6,331 nt of DNA from Actinomycetota bacterium (GCA_005788585.1 SYBY01000270.1:1-6331); one strand, 5' to 3'. Positions 1-6,331 are shown, counted from the first letter of the stretch. The notes: generated from the sequence alone by a model not told the origin. Translations and numbers: made by a program.

Positions 1-609
1 ATCCTCCGGGCGCATCTGGTAGGGCAGCCGGTAGAGGTTCGTGTTCGGGACGTGCGTGCCGCCCGGCATGAGCGGCTCGAAGGGCTGGCGCAGGTCGGTG
101 ATCCCCGTCGCGCTCAGCGCGCCCATCGTGGTGCCGTGGTAGGCGACCTCGCGGGCGATGACCTTCGTCTTGGTCGGCTTGCCCGACAGCTTCCAGAACT
201 GCCGGGACGCCTTGATCGCCGTCTCGACGGCCTCGCCGCCGCCGCTGGTGAAGAAGACGCGGTTGAGGTCACCCGGCGCCAGGCTCGCGATCCGGGCCGC
301 GAGCGTGATCGCCTGCGGATGGGCGTAGGACCAGTTCGTGACGAACTCGAGCTCCTTGGCCTGGTCGGCGCCCGCCTGGGCGACTTCGTGCCGGCCGTGG
401 CCGATGTTCACGCAGAACAGCGCCGACAGGCCGTCGAAGTACTTGTTCCCCTTGTCGTCCCAGACGTAGCAGCCCTCACCCCGCGTGATGATGGGGATCT
501 CGTGCTGGTCGTCGTAGCCGCCCATCCGGCTGAAGTGCAGCCAGAGGTGACGGCGCGCGAGGTCCTGGAGATCGGTCGCCGTCGCTGCGGTGGATTCGGT
601 CGTGGCCAT
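1..609 (-). CDS. Class III PLP-dependent aminotransferase (omega-transaminase type), N-terminal part, cut by window edge
   Basis: Seen: 203 codons from an ATG at 609, open to position 1, so the C-terminal half is missing. Residues 44-71 carry the family N-terminal pattern (GCYVWDDKGNKYFDGLSALF, then IGHG). FFTSGGGEAVETAIK at 119-133 matches the glycine-rich loop that holds the PLP phosphate, and AYHGTTMGA at 156-164 contains the Tyr-His that stacks on the PLP ring. Known: fold-type I class III enzymes of about 450 residues move an amino group between an amine or omega-amino acid and pyruvate or a similar acceptor in the cytoplasm. The PLP lysine lies beyond the edge, so activity cannot be confirmed. 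The start is supported by GAGGGA at 614-619, four bases before the ATG. The gene lies 69 bp downstream of the monooxygenase on the same strand with no clear terminator between, so co-transcription is likely. Substrate is unknown: beta-alanine, putrescine or another amine is possible. Confidence 0.92.
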   Translation of the reverse strand, partial: MATTESTAATATDLQDLARRHLWLHFSRMGGYDDQHEIPIITRGEGCYVWDDKGNKYFDGLSALFCVNIGHGRHEVAQAGADQAKELEFVTNWSYAHPQAITLAARIASLAPGDLNRVFFTSGGGEAVETAIKASRQFWKLSGKPTKTKVIAREVAYHGTTMGALSATGITDLRQPFEPLMPGGTHVPNTNLYRLPYQMRPED

Positions 610-678
610 GTCGTCCCTCGGTTCGGCGTCGCTGCCGTCTCCAACGTAGCGACCGGCCTGGACCGGGGCAACCGGGTA

Positions 679-2208
679 CTACACGGCCGCGGGCGCGGGT
701 TCCTCCGCGGGCGTCGCCGCCGAGGACACCTCGAGCTCCTCCGGGATGGCGCGCGCGAGCTGCTCGCGGAACCGGAAGGTCTGGTCGGGCCACAGCGTCG
801 TGACGTTGCCGCTCACCGGATCGATGTACCAGCTCGCGCACCCGCCCTTCAGCCAGACCGTCTGCTCGCAGCGGCGCTGGACGTCCTCGGTCCATGCCTG
901 CTGCGCCTCGGGGCGCGGCTCGACGGCGTCGGCCCCGGTGGCGTCGAGGTGCTTGAGGACCTCGATCGCGTAGTGCGCCTGCGCCTCGGCCATGTACACG
1001 ACCGACGTGTGGCCGAGCCCGGCGTTCGGGCCGAGGATGAAGAAGAGGTTGGGGAAGCCGGCCACGGTCGTCGACCGGTGGGCCTCCATGCCGCCCGCCC
1101 AGTGCTCGGAGAGCAGCCGGCCGTCCTTGCCGCGGAGGTGATGGGCGATGGGGACGTCGGTGACCTCGAAGCCCGTGCCGAGGATGATGGCGTCGACCTC
1201 GCGCTCGGTGCCGTCCGCCGCGATGACCGTCCGGCCGCGCACCTCGGCGAGCCCCTGGTCGATGAGCTCGACGTTCGGCCGGTCGAGGGACTTCAGGTAC
1301 GTGTTGCTCAGCAAGAGGCGCTTGCAGCCGGGCTTGAACGTCGGCGTGAGCTTGCGGCGCAGCTCGGGGTCGCGGACCTGCGCGCGCAGGTGGACGCGGC
1401 CGATCGCGGAGATCACCGCGGTCAGCGCAGGGAACCGCAGCGGGAGCGCAGCCCCCTCGCGGCCCCAGTAGACGGCGCGGCGCATCAGGCGCTGCGCGCC
1501 CGGGACCCGGCGGTAGATGAACCGCTCGACGGGCGTGATCGGCCGGTCGGTGCGGGGCAGCACCCACGCGGCGGTCCGCTGGAACACGTGCAGCTTGGCG
1601 ACCTGCGGCTGGATCTCCGGGATGAACTGGATGGAGCTCGCGCCGGTCCCGACGACGGCGACGCGCTTGCCGGTGAGGTCGTAGTCGTGGTTCCACCGCG
1701 CCGAGTGAAAGAGCGTGCTCTCGAAGTCGGCGAGGCCCGGGATGTTCGGCAGCTTGGGCTCGGTGAGCGGGCCCGCGGCGCTGATGATCGCCTTCGCCAC
1801 CGTGGTGCCGGCGTTCGTGGTGATCCGCCAGTGCTTCGCGGCGTCGTCCCACGCCGCCTCCTGGACCTCCCGCCCGAAGCGCACGTGCCCGAGCAGGCCC
1901 TCCTTGCGCGCGACGTCGCGCAGGTACGCGTGGATCTCCGGCTGCTGCGAGTACGTGCGCGACCAGTTCGGATTCAGCGCGAAGCTCAGGGAGTACAGGT
2001 GGCTCGGCACGTCACACGCGCAGCCCGGGTACGAGTTGTCCCGCCACGTCCCGCCGACGTCCTGCGCGCGCTCGAGCAGGACGAACGTGCGGGTGCCCTC
2101 CTGCTTGAGGCGGTGGGCCGTCGCGATGCCGCCGAAGCCGGCGCCGATGATCGCGACGTCGACGCGCTCGGTGGCCTGCGTGGCGTCGGTGGTGGGTGCG
2201 GTGGTCAT
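679..2208 (-). CDS. FAD/NADPH flavin-containing monooxygenase, Baeyer-Villiger type
   Basis: A 509-residue cytoplasmic oxidoreductase with two Rossmann motifs. GAGFGG at 22-27 followed by LLER at 44-47 is the FAD site. GGTWRDNSYPG at 52-62 is typical of class B flavoprotein monooxygenases. GTGASS at 187-192 is the NADPH site. F162-x5-H168-x3-W172 corresponds to the Baeyer-Villiger fingerprint FxGxxxHxxxW, with Ser instead of Gly at position 164 and Asn after the Trp. Length is normal for the family. Known: such enzymes use NADPH and O2 to insert oxygen next to a ketone, giving an ester or lactone, or to oxidise N or S atoms. The last 20 or so residues are an Ala/Pro/Glu-rich tail, probably disordered. 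The ATG is the first sensible start, 15 residues before the first beta strand; only a weak purine stretch (GAGAA) precedes it. The gene is divergent from the TetR gene and heads a probable operon with the aminotransferase. The actual substrate cannot be read from sequence. Confidence 0.93.
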   Translation of the reverse strand: MTTAPTTDATQATERVDVAIIGAGFGGIATAHRLKQEGTRTFVLLERAQDVGGTWRDNSYPGCACDVPSHLYSLSFALNPNWSRTYSQQPEIHAYLRDVARKEGLLGHVRFGREVQEAAWDDAAKHWRITTNAGTTVAKAIISAAGPLTEPKLPNIPGLADFESTLFHSARWNHDYDLTGKRVAVVGTGASSIQFIPEIQPQVAKLHVFQRTAAWVLPRTDRPITPVERFIYRRVPGAQRLMRRAVYWGREGAALPLRFPALTAVISAIGRVHLRAQVRDPELRRKLTPTFKPGCKRLLLSNTYLKSLDRPNVELIDQGLAEVRGRTVIAADGTEREVDAIILGTGFEVTDVPIAHHLRGKDGRLLSEHWAGGMEAHRSTTVAGFPNLFFILGPNAGLGHTSVVYMAEAQAHYAIEVLKHLDATGADAVEPRPEAQQAWTEDVQRRCEQTVWLKGGCASWYIDPVSGNVTTLWPDQTFRFREQLARAIPEELEVSSAATPAEEPAPAAV

Positions 2209-2241
2209 GGGCTCGTTTCTCGCGGGTGGGACGGTCCGTCG

Positions 2242-2274
2242 AACTTACGTCGCTGTAAGTTACGGCGGTGTAGG
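2242..2274. promoter_or_regulatory. Probable tandem operator for the divergent TetR-family regulator
   Basis: A perfect inverted repeat with arms AACTTAC (2242-2248) and GTAAGTT (2255-2261) is separated by GTCGCT. The core TTAC-N6-GTAA is repeated directly afterwards: 2245-2259 and 2260-2274 are adjacent 15-bp units that agree at 12 of 15 positions, the second ending GTAG instead of GTAA. The block is also less GC-rich than its surroundings. It lies in the 81-bp gap between the monooxygenase and tetR starts, where a TetR repressor would normally block one or both promoters. No convincing -35/-10 pair could be assigned; TAAGTT on the minus strand (2247-2242) is a weak -10 candidate that would lie inside the operator. 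Binding by this regulator is inferred from position. Confidence 0.65.
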
Positions 2275-2289
2275 GTTGTCGTCAAGCCC

Positions 2290-2904
2290 ATGGCCGAGCA
2301 GACGCCCACCCGCCAGCGCATGACCGCCGTCGAGCGGCGCGACCAGCTGCTCGACGTCACGCGCGACCTGGTCGTCGAGCAGGGCTTCGGCGCGGTCTCG
2401 ATGGAGGCCGTCGCCCGCAGGGCCGGCATCACGCGGCCGGTCGTCTACGGCCACTTCCCCGAGCTCGGCGCCCTGCTGGACGCAATGCTCGAGCGGGAGT
2501 CCGCCCGGGCGCTCAGCCAGCTCGCCGAGGTCCTTCCCCAGCCCGACGCCGCCGCCGGGACGCTGCGCGAGCGGCTCGGCAACGCCATGGAGGCCTACCT
2601 CCTCGCGGTCCAGGCGTCGCCCGTCACCTGGCGGCTGGCGCTGATGCCGCCCGACGGCGCGCCGGAGCTCTTGCGCGCGCGCATCGAGGAGGGGCGGGCG
2701 GCGGTCGTCGCGGTCCTCGCCGAGGTCGTGCGCGCCGCGTCGGCCGAAGGCTCCCTCGCGTCCCCCGATCCGGAGCTCACCGGACGCATGCTGTCGGCGG
2801 CCTCCGACGAAGGGTCGCGACTGCTCCTGACCGACCCGGAGCGCTATCCGGTGTCACGGCTCATGGAGCACACGCACTGGCTGCTGGCGCAGCTGCTGCC
2901 GTAG
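2290..2904 (+). CDS. TetR/AcrR-family transcriptional regulator
   Basis: A 204-residue protein, normal size for the family. An N-terminal DNA-binding domain spans about residues 14-60: RRDQLLDVTRDLVVEQGF forms helix 1, and the helix-turn-helix is SMEAVARRAGITRPVVYGHF at 37-56, ending in the family's characteristic Tyr-x-His-Phe. The C-terminal helical part (about 65-204) would bind a small ligand and form the dimer, but shows no recognisable ligand pocket. Known: most members repress a divergent gene and are released by a ligand. Here the divergent target would be the monooxygenase/aminotransferase pair, with the tandem operator between them, and self-regulation is likely. The reading frame is open far upstream on this strand, but that part is antisense to the monooxygenase and not coding. 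ATG 2290 lacks a good Shine-Dalgarno; ATG 2320 (MTAVERRDQ) is an alternative that would still keep the whole domain. Confidence 0.93.
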   Translation: MAEQTPTRQRMTAVERRDQLLDVTRDLVVEQGFGAVSMEAVARRAGITRPVVYGHFPELGALLDAMLERESARALSQLAEVLPQPDAAAGTLRERLGNAMEAYLLAVQASPVTWRLALMPPDGAPELLRARIEEGRAAVVAVLAEVVRAASAEGSLASPDPELTGRMLSAASDEGSRLLLTDPERYPVSRLMEHTHWLLAQLLP

Positions 2905-2914
2905 CGCGGCTACG
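2900..2914. other. Small hairpin containing both convergent stop codons
   Basis: CGTAGC (2900-2905) and GCTACG (2909-2914) form a perfect 6-bp stem around a 3-base GCG loop. The TAG of tetR (2902-2904) and the TAG of the transporter gene on the other strand (2910-2912) sit symmetrically in the two arms. There is no T-tract on either side, so it is a weak terminator at best; it may simply be the only non-coding space between the two genes. Confidence 0.4.
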
Positions 2915-3839
2915 CCGTTGCCGGCGACGCGCCCGCAGCAGCGGCCCGCGCAGCGCGAACCGGAGCCGGCGTGAGGGCCGAGGCGACGACCACCAGCAGG
3001 AAGGCGAAGGCCTGGACGACGATGCCGAGCGCGGTGCCCGGCAGCGGATCGCCGAAGACGAGGATGCCGCCCGAGATCACGCAGATCGTGGTCGCCGTGC
3101 CGGTGATGGTGATGACCGGCACCGCGTCGCCGTCCTGCAGCGAGCGAGCCGACGCGTAGAAGGCGCCCGCGGAGGCGATGAGCGAGGTCAGCGTCCACGG
3201 CGAGAGCAGCAGGCCGACGATGCCGTGGTCGGCGAAGACGCCGGTCAGCGCCTTGACGCCCACGTTGCACACGCCGAAGAGGATGCCGGCGGCGGCCGCG
3301 AGCATGATCCCGTGGTGCTCGTGCGAGCCCGGGATGCGGGTGCCCATGGTCAGCAGGACGCCGACGCTGAGCAACCCGGCCTCGAAGGCGATCATCGCGG
3401 GCATCGAGTAGTTCGAGGACTCGCCGTGCGACTCGGGCATCGTGATGCCCAGCAGGATGAGACCGACGGCGATGCAGGCCAGACCCCACCACTGACGCTT
3501 GCCGACGGAGAAGCCGAACATCTTGTCCGCCATCACGGCCAGGAGCACGATGCCGCCCGACAGCACGGCCTGGACGACCGACAGCGGTGCCATCGCGATC
3601 GCAGCCACGTGCATGACCCACGCGCCGGCGCCGATGAGCATGCCGATCGCGAACCACTTCTGGCTCCAGAGCGAGATCGCGGTCCGCAGCGGGTGCTTGA
3701 TGTCGACCTTGACGGCCGAGCACGCACCACGGTGCTTGTACAGGAACGCGAGGTTCGAGGCCAGGGCGCAGAGGAGCGCGAACGTGATTCCGAGATAGAG
3801 CGTCATGCGAGGATGAAGATGGCGGGGGTTCGACAGCAA
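2910..3839 (-). CDS. DMT-superfamily integral membrane transporter, NIPA/EamA-like
   Basis: A 309-residue very hydrophobic protein with about nine membrane segments, beginning near residues 13-33, 62-82 and 84-104 and continuing to about 290, followed by an Ala-rich tail. The first helix ends in LYKHRGA (33-39), and the second to fourth helices (AWVMHVAAIAMAPLSVVQAV, then GKRQWWGLACIAVGLILLG) resemble the NIPA-type magnesium-transporter branch of the drug/metabolite transporter superfamily. Known: NIPA proteins carry Mg2+, while other DMT members export metabolites; the substrate here is not determined. The TTG at 3839 is chosen because GGGAGGG lies five bases upstream. ATG 3806 is an alternative that begins exactly at the first helix (MTLYLGITF) but has no Shine-Dalgarno. 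The gene is convergent with tetR (5 bp between stops) and divergent from the HAD gene. It is probably a single-gene unit. Acting in the cytoplasmic membrane is certain from the helices; function is inferred. Confidence 0.85.
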   Translation of the reverse strand: MLSNPRHLHPRMTLYLGITFALLCALASNLAFLYKHRGACSAVKVDIKHPLRTAISLWSQKWFAIGMLIGAGAWVMHVAAIAMAPLSVVQAVLSGGIVLLAVMADKMFGFSVGKRQWWGLACIAVGLILLGITMPESHGESSNYSMPAMIAFEAGLLSVGVLLTMGTRIPGSHEHHGIMLAAAAGILFGVCNVGVKALTGVFADHGIVGLLLSPWTLTSLIASAGAFYASARSLQDGDAVPVITITGTATTICVISGGILVFGDPLPGTALGIVVQAFAFLLVVVASALTPAPVRAARAAAAGASPATA

Positions 3840-3968
3840 ACCCGCCCTCCCAGATGGTCAATCGACCGAAGGGAGCGCAGGCTTGACGTACCCCGTGCCG
3901 ACATGGACCTTATCGCTCCCCGGTTCCGGGACGGCGTTCTCCGCAGAACCTTTACGAAACCCTTAGCC
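3840..3968. other. Divergent intergenic region with several inverted repeats
   Basis: This 129-bp gap must hold the promoters of both the transporter (minus) and the HAD gene (plus). Visible repeats are GGTC-AATC-GACC (3856-3867), GGGAGCG at 3871-3877 with CGCTCCC at 3914-3920 (36 bases between), GTTCT-CCGC-AGAAC (3936-3949), and GGTTC at 3922-3926 with GAACC at 3946-3950, which competes with the preceding hairpin. TTGACG at 3883-3888 looks like a plus-strand -35 box, but the nearest -10-like sequence (TTATCG, 3910-3915) is 21 bases away, too far for a standard promoter. No known riboswitch class was recognised. Confidence 0.4.
3845..3851 (-). promoter_or_regulatory. Shine-Dalgarno that favours the TTG start of the transporter
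   Basis: On the minus strand GGGAGGG (3851 down to 3845) lies five bases before TTG 3839. The sequence before the competing ATG 3806 is pyrimidine-rich (CATCTTCATCCTCGC) and has no ribosome-binding match. This decides for the TTG unless homologues consistently start at the ATG. Confidence 0.55.
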
Positions 3969-4457
3969 ATGCAGCACAAACCGATTCTGTTCGTTGACGT
4001 CGATGGCGTGATCTCCCTCTGGGGGTTCGACCACGACGCCCGTCCGCCTGGCGCCTTTACGACCGTCGACGGCATTGTCCATTTCCTTTCGGCCACCGCG
4101 GGCGAGCACCTGCTCGCCCTCGGCGAGCAGTTCGATCTCGTGTGGTGCACGGGCTGGAAGGACCGCGCCAACGACTATCTCCCCCATGCCCTGGGGCTTC
4201 CGGGGCCCCTGCCCCACCTGGAGTTCGGCACCCCGGCCGAACGCACCGCACACTGGAAGCTCGACGCCGTGCGCGCCTACGCCGAGGAGCGTCCGGCGGC
4301 CTGGATCGACGACGCGTTCGACGACAGCTGTCACGCGTGGGCCGCCGAACGTGGCGCGCCGACGCTCCTCGTGGCCACCGAGCCGCCCACCGGACTGCAG
4401 GCGGCCCACGCCGACGAGCTGCGCCGGTGGGCCGGCGCGTTGCCGCTCACCAGCTGA
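3969..4457 (+). CDS. Small HAD-fold hydrolase (phosphatase-like)
   Basis: A 162-residue soluble protein with all four HAD motifs in order. Motif I is FVDVDGV at 8-14 (nucleophile D10, acid/base D12). Motif II is WCTGW at 59-63 (T61). Motif III is probably K97 in HWKLDAV. Motif IV is WIDDAFDD at 112-119 (D114/D115 and D118/D119 for Mg2+). No large cap domain fits in this length. It resembles the compact HAD group seen in many bacteria as stand-alone genes and in some RNA-repair gene sets (HAD_SAK_2-like, from memory). Known HAD chemistry is phosphoryl transfer through an aspartyl phosphate; the substrate here is unknown. The ATG lies directly before the first beta strand, but no good Shine-Dalgarno precedes it. 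The first 15 codons use AAA, ATT, GTT and GAT, less GC-rich than neighbouring genes. The frame is open far upstream, but that part is antisense to the transporter. It overlaps the peptidase gene tail to tail by 11 bp. Confidence 0.85.
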   Translation: MQHKPILFVDVDGVISLWGFDHDARPPGAFTTVDGIVHFLSATAGEHLLALGEQFDLVWCTGWKDRANDYLPHALGLPGPLPHLEFGTPAERTAHWKLDAVRAYAEERPAAWIDDAFDDSCHAWAAERGAPTLLVATEPPTGLQAAHADELRRWAGALPLTS

Positions 4458-5841
4458 CCGGCTTTCCGCCGCTGAACAGCCAGACGTCGAAGAACGGCGA
4501 CAGCTCCTCACCGCTGATGCGCTCGGCCAGCGCGATGAAGTCCGCCGTCGTCACCGTCTCCGCCGACCCCTCGGCGAACCACGCACGCAGGAGCGCGGTG
4601 AAGTCCTCCTCGCCGATCTTGGCCCGCAGCGCCTGGAGCGTCATGGCGCCCTTCTGGTACGTCGACGACGCGAACAGGTCCACGGGGGTCGTGAGCCCCG
4701 CGACCGGCGGGTTCCAGATGCTCGACGTCTCCGGGCGGCCGTACAGCGCGTCGAAGCGCTCCTGGGCCGTGGGCCGCCCGCCCACGTGCTCGTCCCAGCG
4801 CCACTGCGCCCACGTCGCGAAGCCCTCGTTGAGCCAGATGTCCGGCCACTGGTCGAGCGTCACGCTGTTGCCGAACCACTGGTGCGCGATCTCGTGCGCG
4901 ACGGTGCCCTCGCTCGGGACCGCCGAGTAGTTCGCCTTCGTCTGGGACTCCAGCGCGTAGCCGACGAACGCCGCGTCGTCGACGATCGCGCCGCCGCTCG
5001 TGTACGGGTAGGGCCCGAACTGCGAGGCGAAGAACGCGATCATGTCGCCCTGCTTGGCCAGCACCTCGTCCGCGGCGGCCTGCTGCTCGGGCGAGAACGC
5101 GGTGTCCACCGCGTTGTAGATGGGCAGACCGCCCGGGCCGGTGTCCTTCCAGAAGCGGAAGTTCCCGTTCGTCGCGGTCGCGAGATAGGACGCCATCGGC
5201 CGGTCCTCCTTCCACAACCACGTCGTCTTCGCGCCGAGCGTCACCCTGCCCACGAGCTTGCCGTTCGCGACCACCGTCTTGCCCTTCGGCACGGTGATGG
5301 CGAAGGCGTAGAGCGCCTTGTCGCGCGGCGTGTCGTTGACCGGCATCCACCCCGGCGTGCCCTGGGGCTCACCGACGACGTACGCGCCATCCGCGGTGGG
5401 GATCCAGCCCTCACTCGACCCGTCTGGATCGATGACGGGCGCGACCTTGCCGCCGTAGTCGATCCAGACCACGAAGCTCCGCCCCGACCGCAGCCCGGAC
5501 CGCGGAGTGACGGTCAGCTCCTGGCCGGCCTTCGCCTTCCGTGCCGGCACGCCGTTGACGAGCACCCGGCCGACGCTGAAGTCCCGCAGGTCGAGGTTGA
5601 AGCTGCTGAGGTCCTGCGTCGCGCGCGCGGTCATGATCACCGTGCCGCGCAGCGTCTGAGACTCCGCGCGGTAGTCGATCGCGACGTCGTAGCGCTGGGC
5701 GTCGTACCCGCCGTTGCCCTGCTCGGGGAAGAACGGGTCCCCGAGGCCGGCGGCACCGGGGGTGAAGGCCGCCGCCGATGACGGCAGCGCGGCGGCCAGG
5801 ACGGTGGCGCCGAGCGCGGCGCGCAGGATGGAGGGACGCAT
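4447..5841 (-). CDS. Secreted M1-family zinc metallopeptidase (aminopeptidase N-like)
   Basis: A 464-residue exported peptidase. Residues 1-25 are a signal peptide (Arg at 2 and 7, hydrophobic core, SSAAA before a probable cut at A25/F26) with no lipobox, so release or wall association is likely. A beta-rich N-terminal domain (about 45-230) precedes the thermolysin-like catalytic domain. Zinc ligands are H316 and H320 of HEIAH and E339 of NEGFATW, spaced as in family M1, with E317 as the catalytic base. Y395 in TYQKGAM fits the transition-state tyrosine. The usual GxMEN exopeptidase motif is replaced by YALESQ, with E298 in the amine-binding position. It lacks the C-terminal helical domain of large aminopeptidases, as do other short bacterial members. 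AAGGAG (5849-5854), seven bases before the ATG, supports the start. Known role: removal of N-terminal residues from peptides, here probably outside the cell. It is downstream of rpoC but separated by a terminator, so independently transcribed. Confidence 0.95.
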   Translation of the reverse strand: MRPSILRAALGATVLAAALPSSAAAFTPGAAGLGDPFFPEQGNGGYDAQRYDVAIDYRAESQTLRGTVIMTARATQDLSSFNLDLRDFSVGRVLVNGVPARKAKAGQELTVTPRSGLRSGRSFVVWIDYGGKVAPVIDPDGSSEGWIPTADGAYVVGEPQGTPGWMPVNDTPRDKALYAFAITVPKGKTVVANGKLVGRVTLGAKTTWLWKEDRPMASYLATATNGNFRFWKDTGPGGLPIYNAVDTAFSPEQQAAADEVLAKQGDMIAFFASQFGPYPYTSGGAIVDDAAFVGYALESQTKANYSAVPSEGTVAHEIAHQWFGNSVTLDQWPDIWLNEGFATWAQWRWDEHVGGRPTAQERFDALYGRPETSSIWNPPVAGLTTPVDLFASSTYQKGAMTLQALRAKIGEEDFTALLRAWFAEGSAETVTTADFIALAERISGEELSPFFDVWLFSGGKPVSW

Positions 5842-5882
5842 GAGCTGGCTCCTTACCCAGGGGGCCTCGCACGCTACGCCGC

Positions 5883-5896
5883 CGCACGCGCGTGCG
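5883..5896. promoter_or_regulatory. 14-bp perfect palindrome upstream of the peptidase gene
   Basis: CGCACGCGCGTGCG is a perfect palindrome centred 48 bp upstream of the peptidase ATG, in the only space available for its promoter. It could be a binding site for a dimeric regulator. In DNA this GC-rich, a CG-alternating palindrome can also arise by chance, so the assignment is weak. A shorter GACC-GTC-GGTC repeat follows at 5902-5912. No standard promoter boxes were recognised. Confidence 0.25.
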
Positions 5897-5936
5897 CGCC
5901 GGACCGTCGGTCGGAAACCTGGGGCCCGCAGAACGA

Positions 5937-5965
5937 CCGAGGGGCGCCACCAGGGCGCCCCTCGG
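5937..5965 (-). terminator. Intrinsic-type terminator of the rpoC transcript
   Basis: CCGAGGGGCGCC (5937-5948) and GGCGCCCCTCGG (5954-5965) form a perfect 12-bp GC-rich stem with a 5-base loop. On the minus strand the hairpin begins 23 bases after the rpoC stop and is followed by TCGTTCTGC, a short and interrupted T-rich run rather than a true U-tract, as is common in high-GC actinobacteria. It separates rpoC from the peptidase gene on the same strand. Confidence 0.8.
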
Positions 5966-5988
5966 GGAAATGCGTCAGGCGCTGAGGC

Positions 5989-6331
<343 letters not shown>

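Noticed and set aside
610..678. Terminator between monooxygenase and aminotransferase
   Set aside because: Only short CCGG repeats are present, with no stable stem or T-rich tail.
52..2289. Very long plus-strand open frame leading into the TetR gene
   Set aside because: It is antisense to the aminotransferase and monooxygenase, whose motifs are unmistakable; the translation is low-complexity Arg/Ala/Asp/Val-rich, typical of the mirror frame in GC-rich DNA.
3883..3915. TTGACG / TTATCG as a sigma-70 type promoter for the HAD gene
   Set aside because: Spacing of 21 bases is outside the normal 16-19, and the -10 match is poor.
3225..3968. Possible N-terminal extension of the HAD protein by 248 codons
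   Set aside because: It would run antisense through the transporter gene and adds no recognisable domain; HAD motif I begins eight residues after ATG 3969.
4075..5781. 568-codon plus-strand open frame opposite the peptidase
   Set aside because: Arg/Pro/Val-rich shadow without any domain, overlapping the complete M1 peptidase.

Overview
The window is GC-rich, gene-dense bacterial chromosome. GC-biased third codon positions, an actinobacterial style of proteins and a chromosomal rpoC end point to a high-GC actinobacterium. A deep lineage such as Thermoleophilia/Solirubrobacterales is possible, because rpoC is followed by an unrelated peptidase gene instead of rpsL-rpsG, but this is only an inference. 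No RNA genes, mobile elements, CRISPR arrays or phage genes were seen.

Layout from left to right. (1) On the minus strand, positions 1-2208 hold a two-gene unit: a flavin-dependent (Baeyer-Villiger type) monooxygenase transcribed first, then the N-terminal 203 residues of a class III PLP aminotransferase that runs off the left edge. (2) A TetR-family regulator lies on the plus strand at 2290-2904, divergent from the monooxygenase. The 81-bp gap between them holds a perfect 7-6-7 inverted repeat and a degenerate second copy, the probable operator. Together this looks like a small regulated catabolic or detoxification module acting on amines and ketones. (3) A nine-helix DMT/NIPA-like membrane transporter lies on the minus strand at 2910-3839. 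It ends tail to tail with tetR, with only 5 bp between the stop codons. (4) A 129-bp divergent intergenic region with several inverted repeats leads to a small HAD-fold phosphatase-like gene on the plus strand (3969-4457). (5) This overlaps by 11 bp, tail to tail, a secreted M1 zinc metallopeptidase on the minus strand (4447-5841). (6) The right edge holds the last 113 codons of rpoC on the minus strand, followed by a strong 12-bp-stem hairpin that separates it from the peptidase gene.

The genes form at least three unrelated functional groups: the monooxygenase/aminotransferase/TetR module, the transporter and HAD singletons, and the peptidase next to the RNA polymerase operon. I found no convincing sign of a wholly new multi-gene system. 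The most testable items are the tandem operator with its oxidative amine/ketone gene pair, and the structured intergenic region at 3840-3968.
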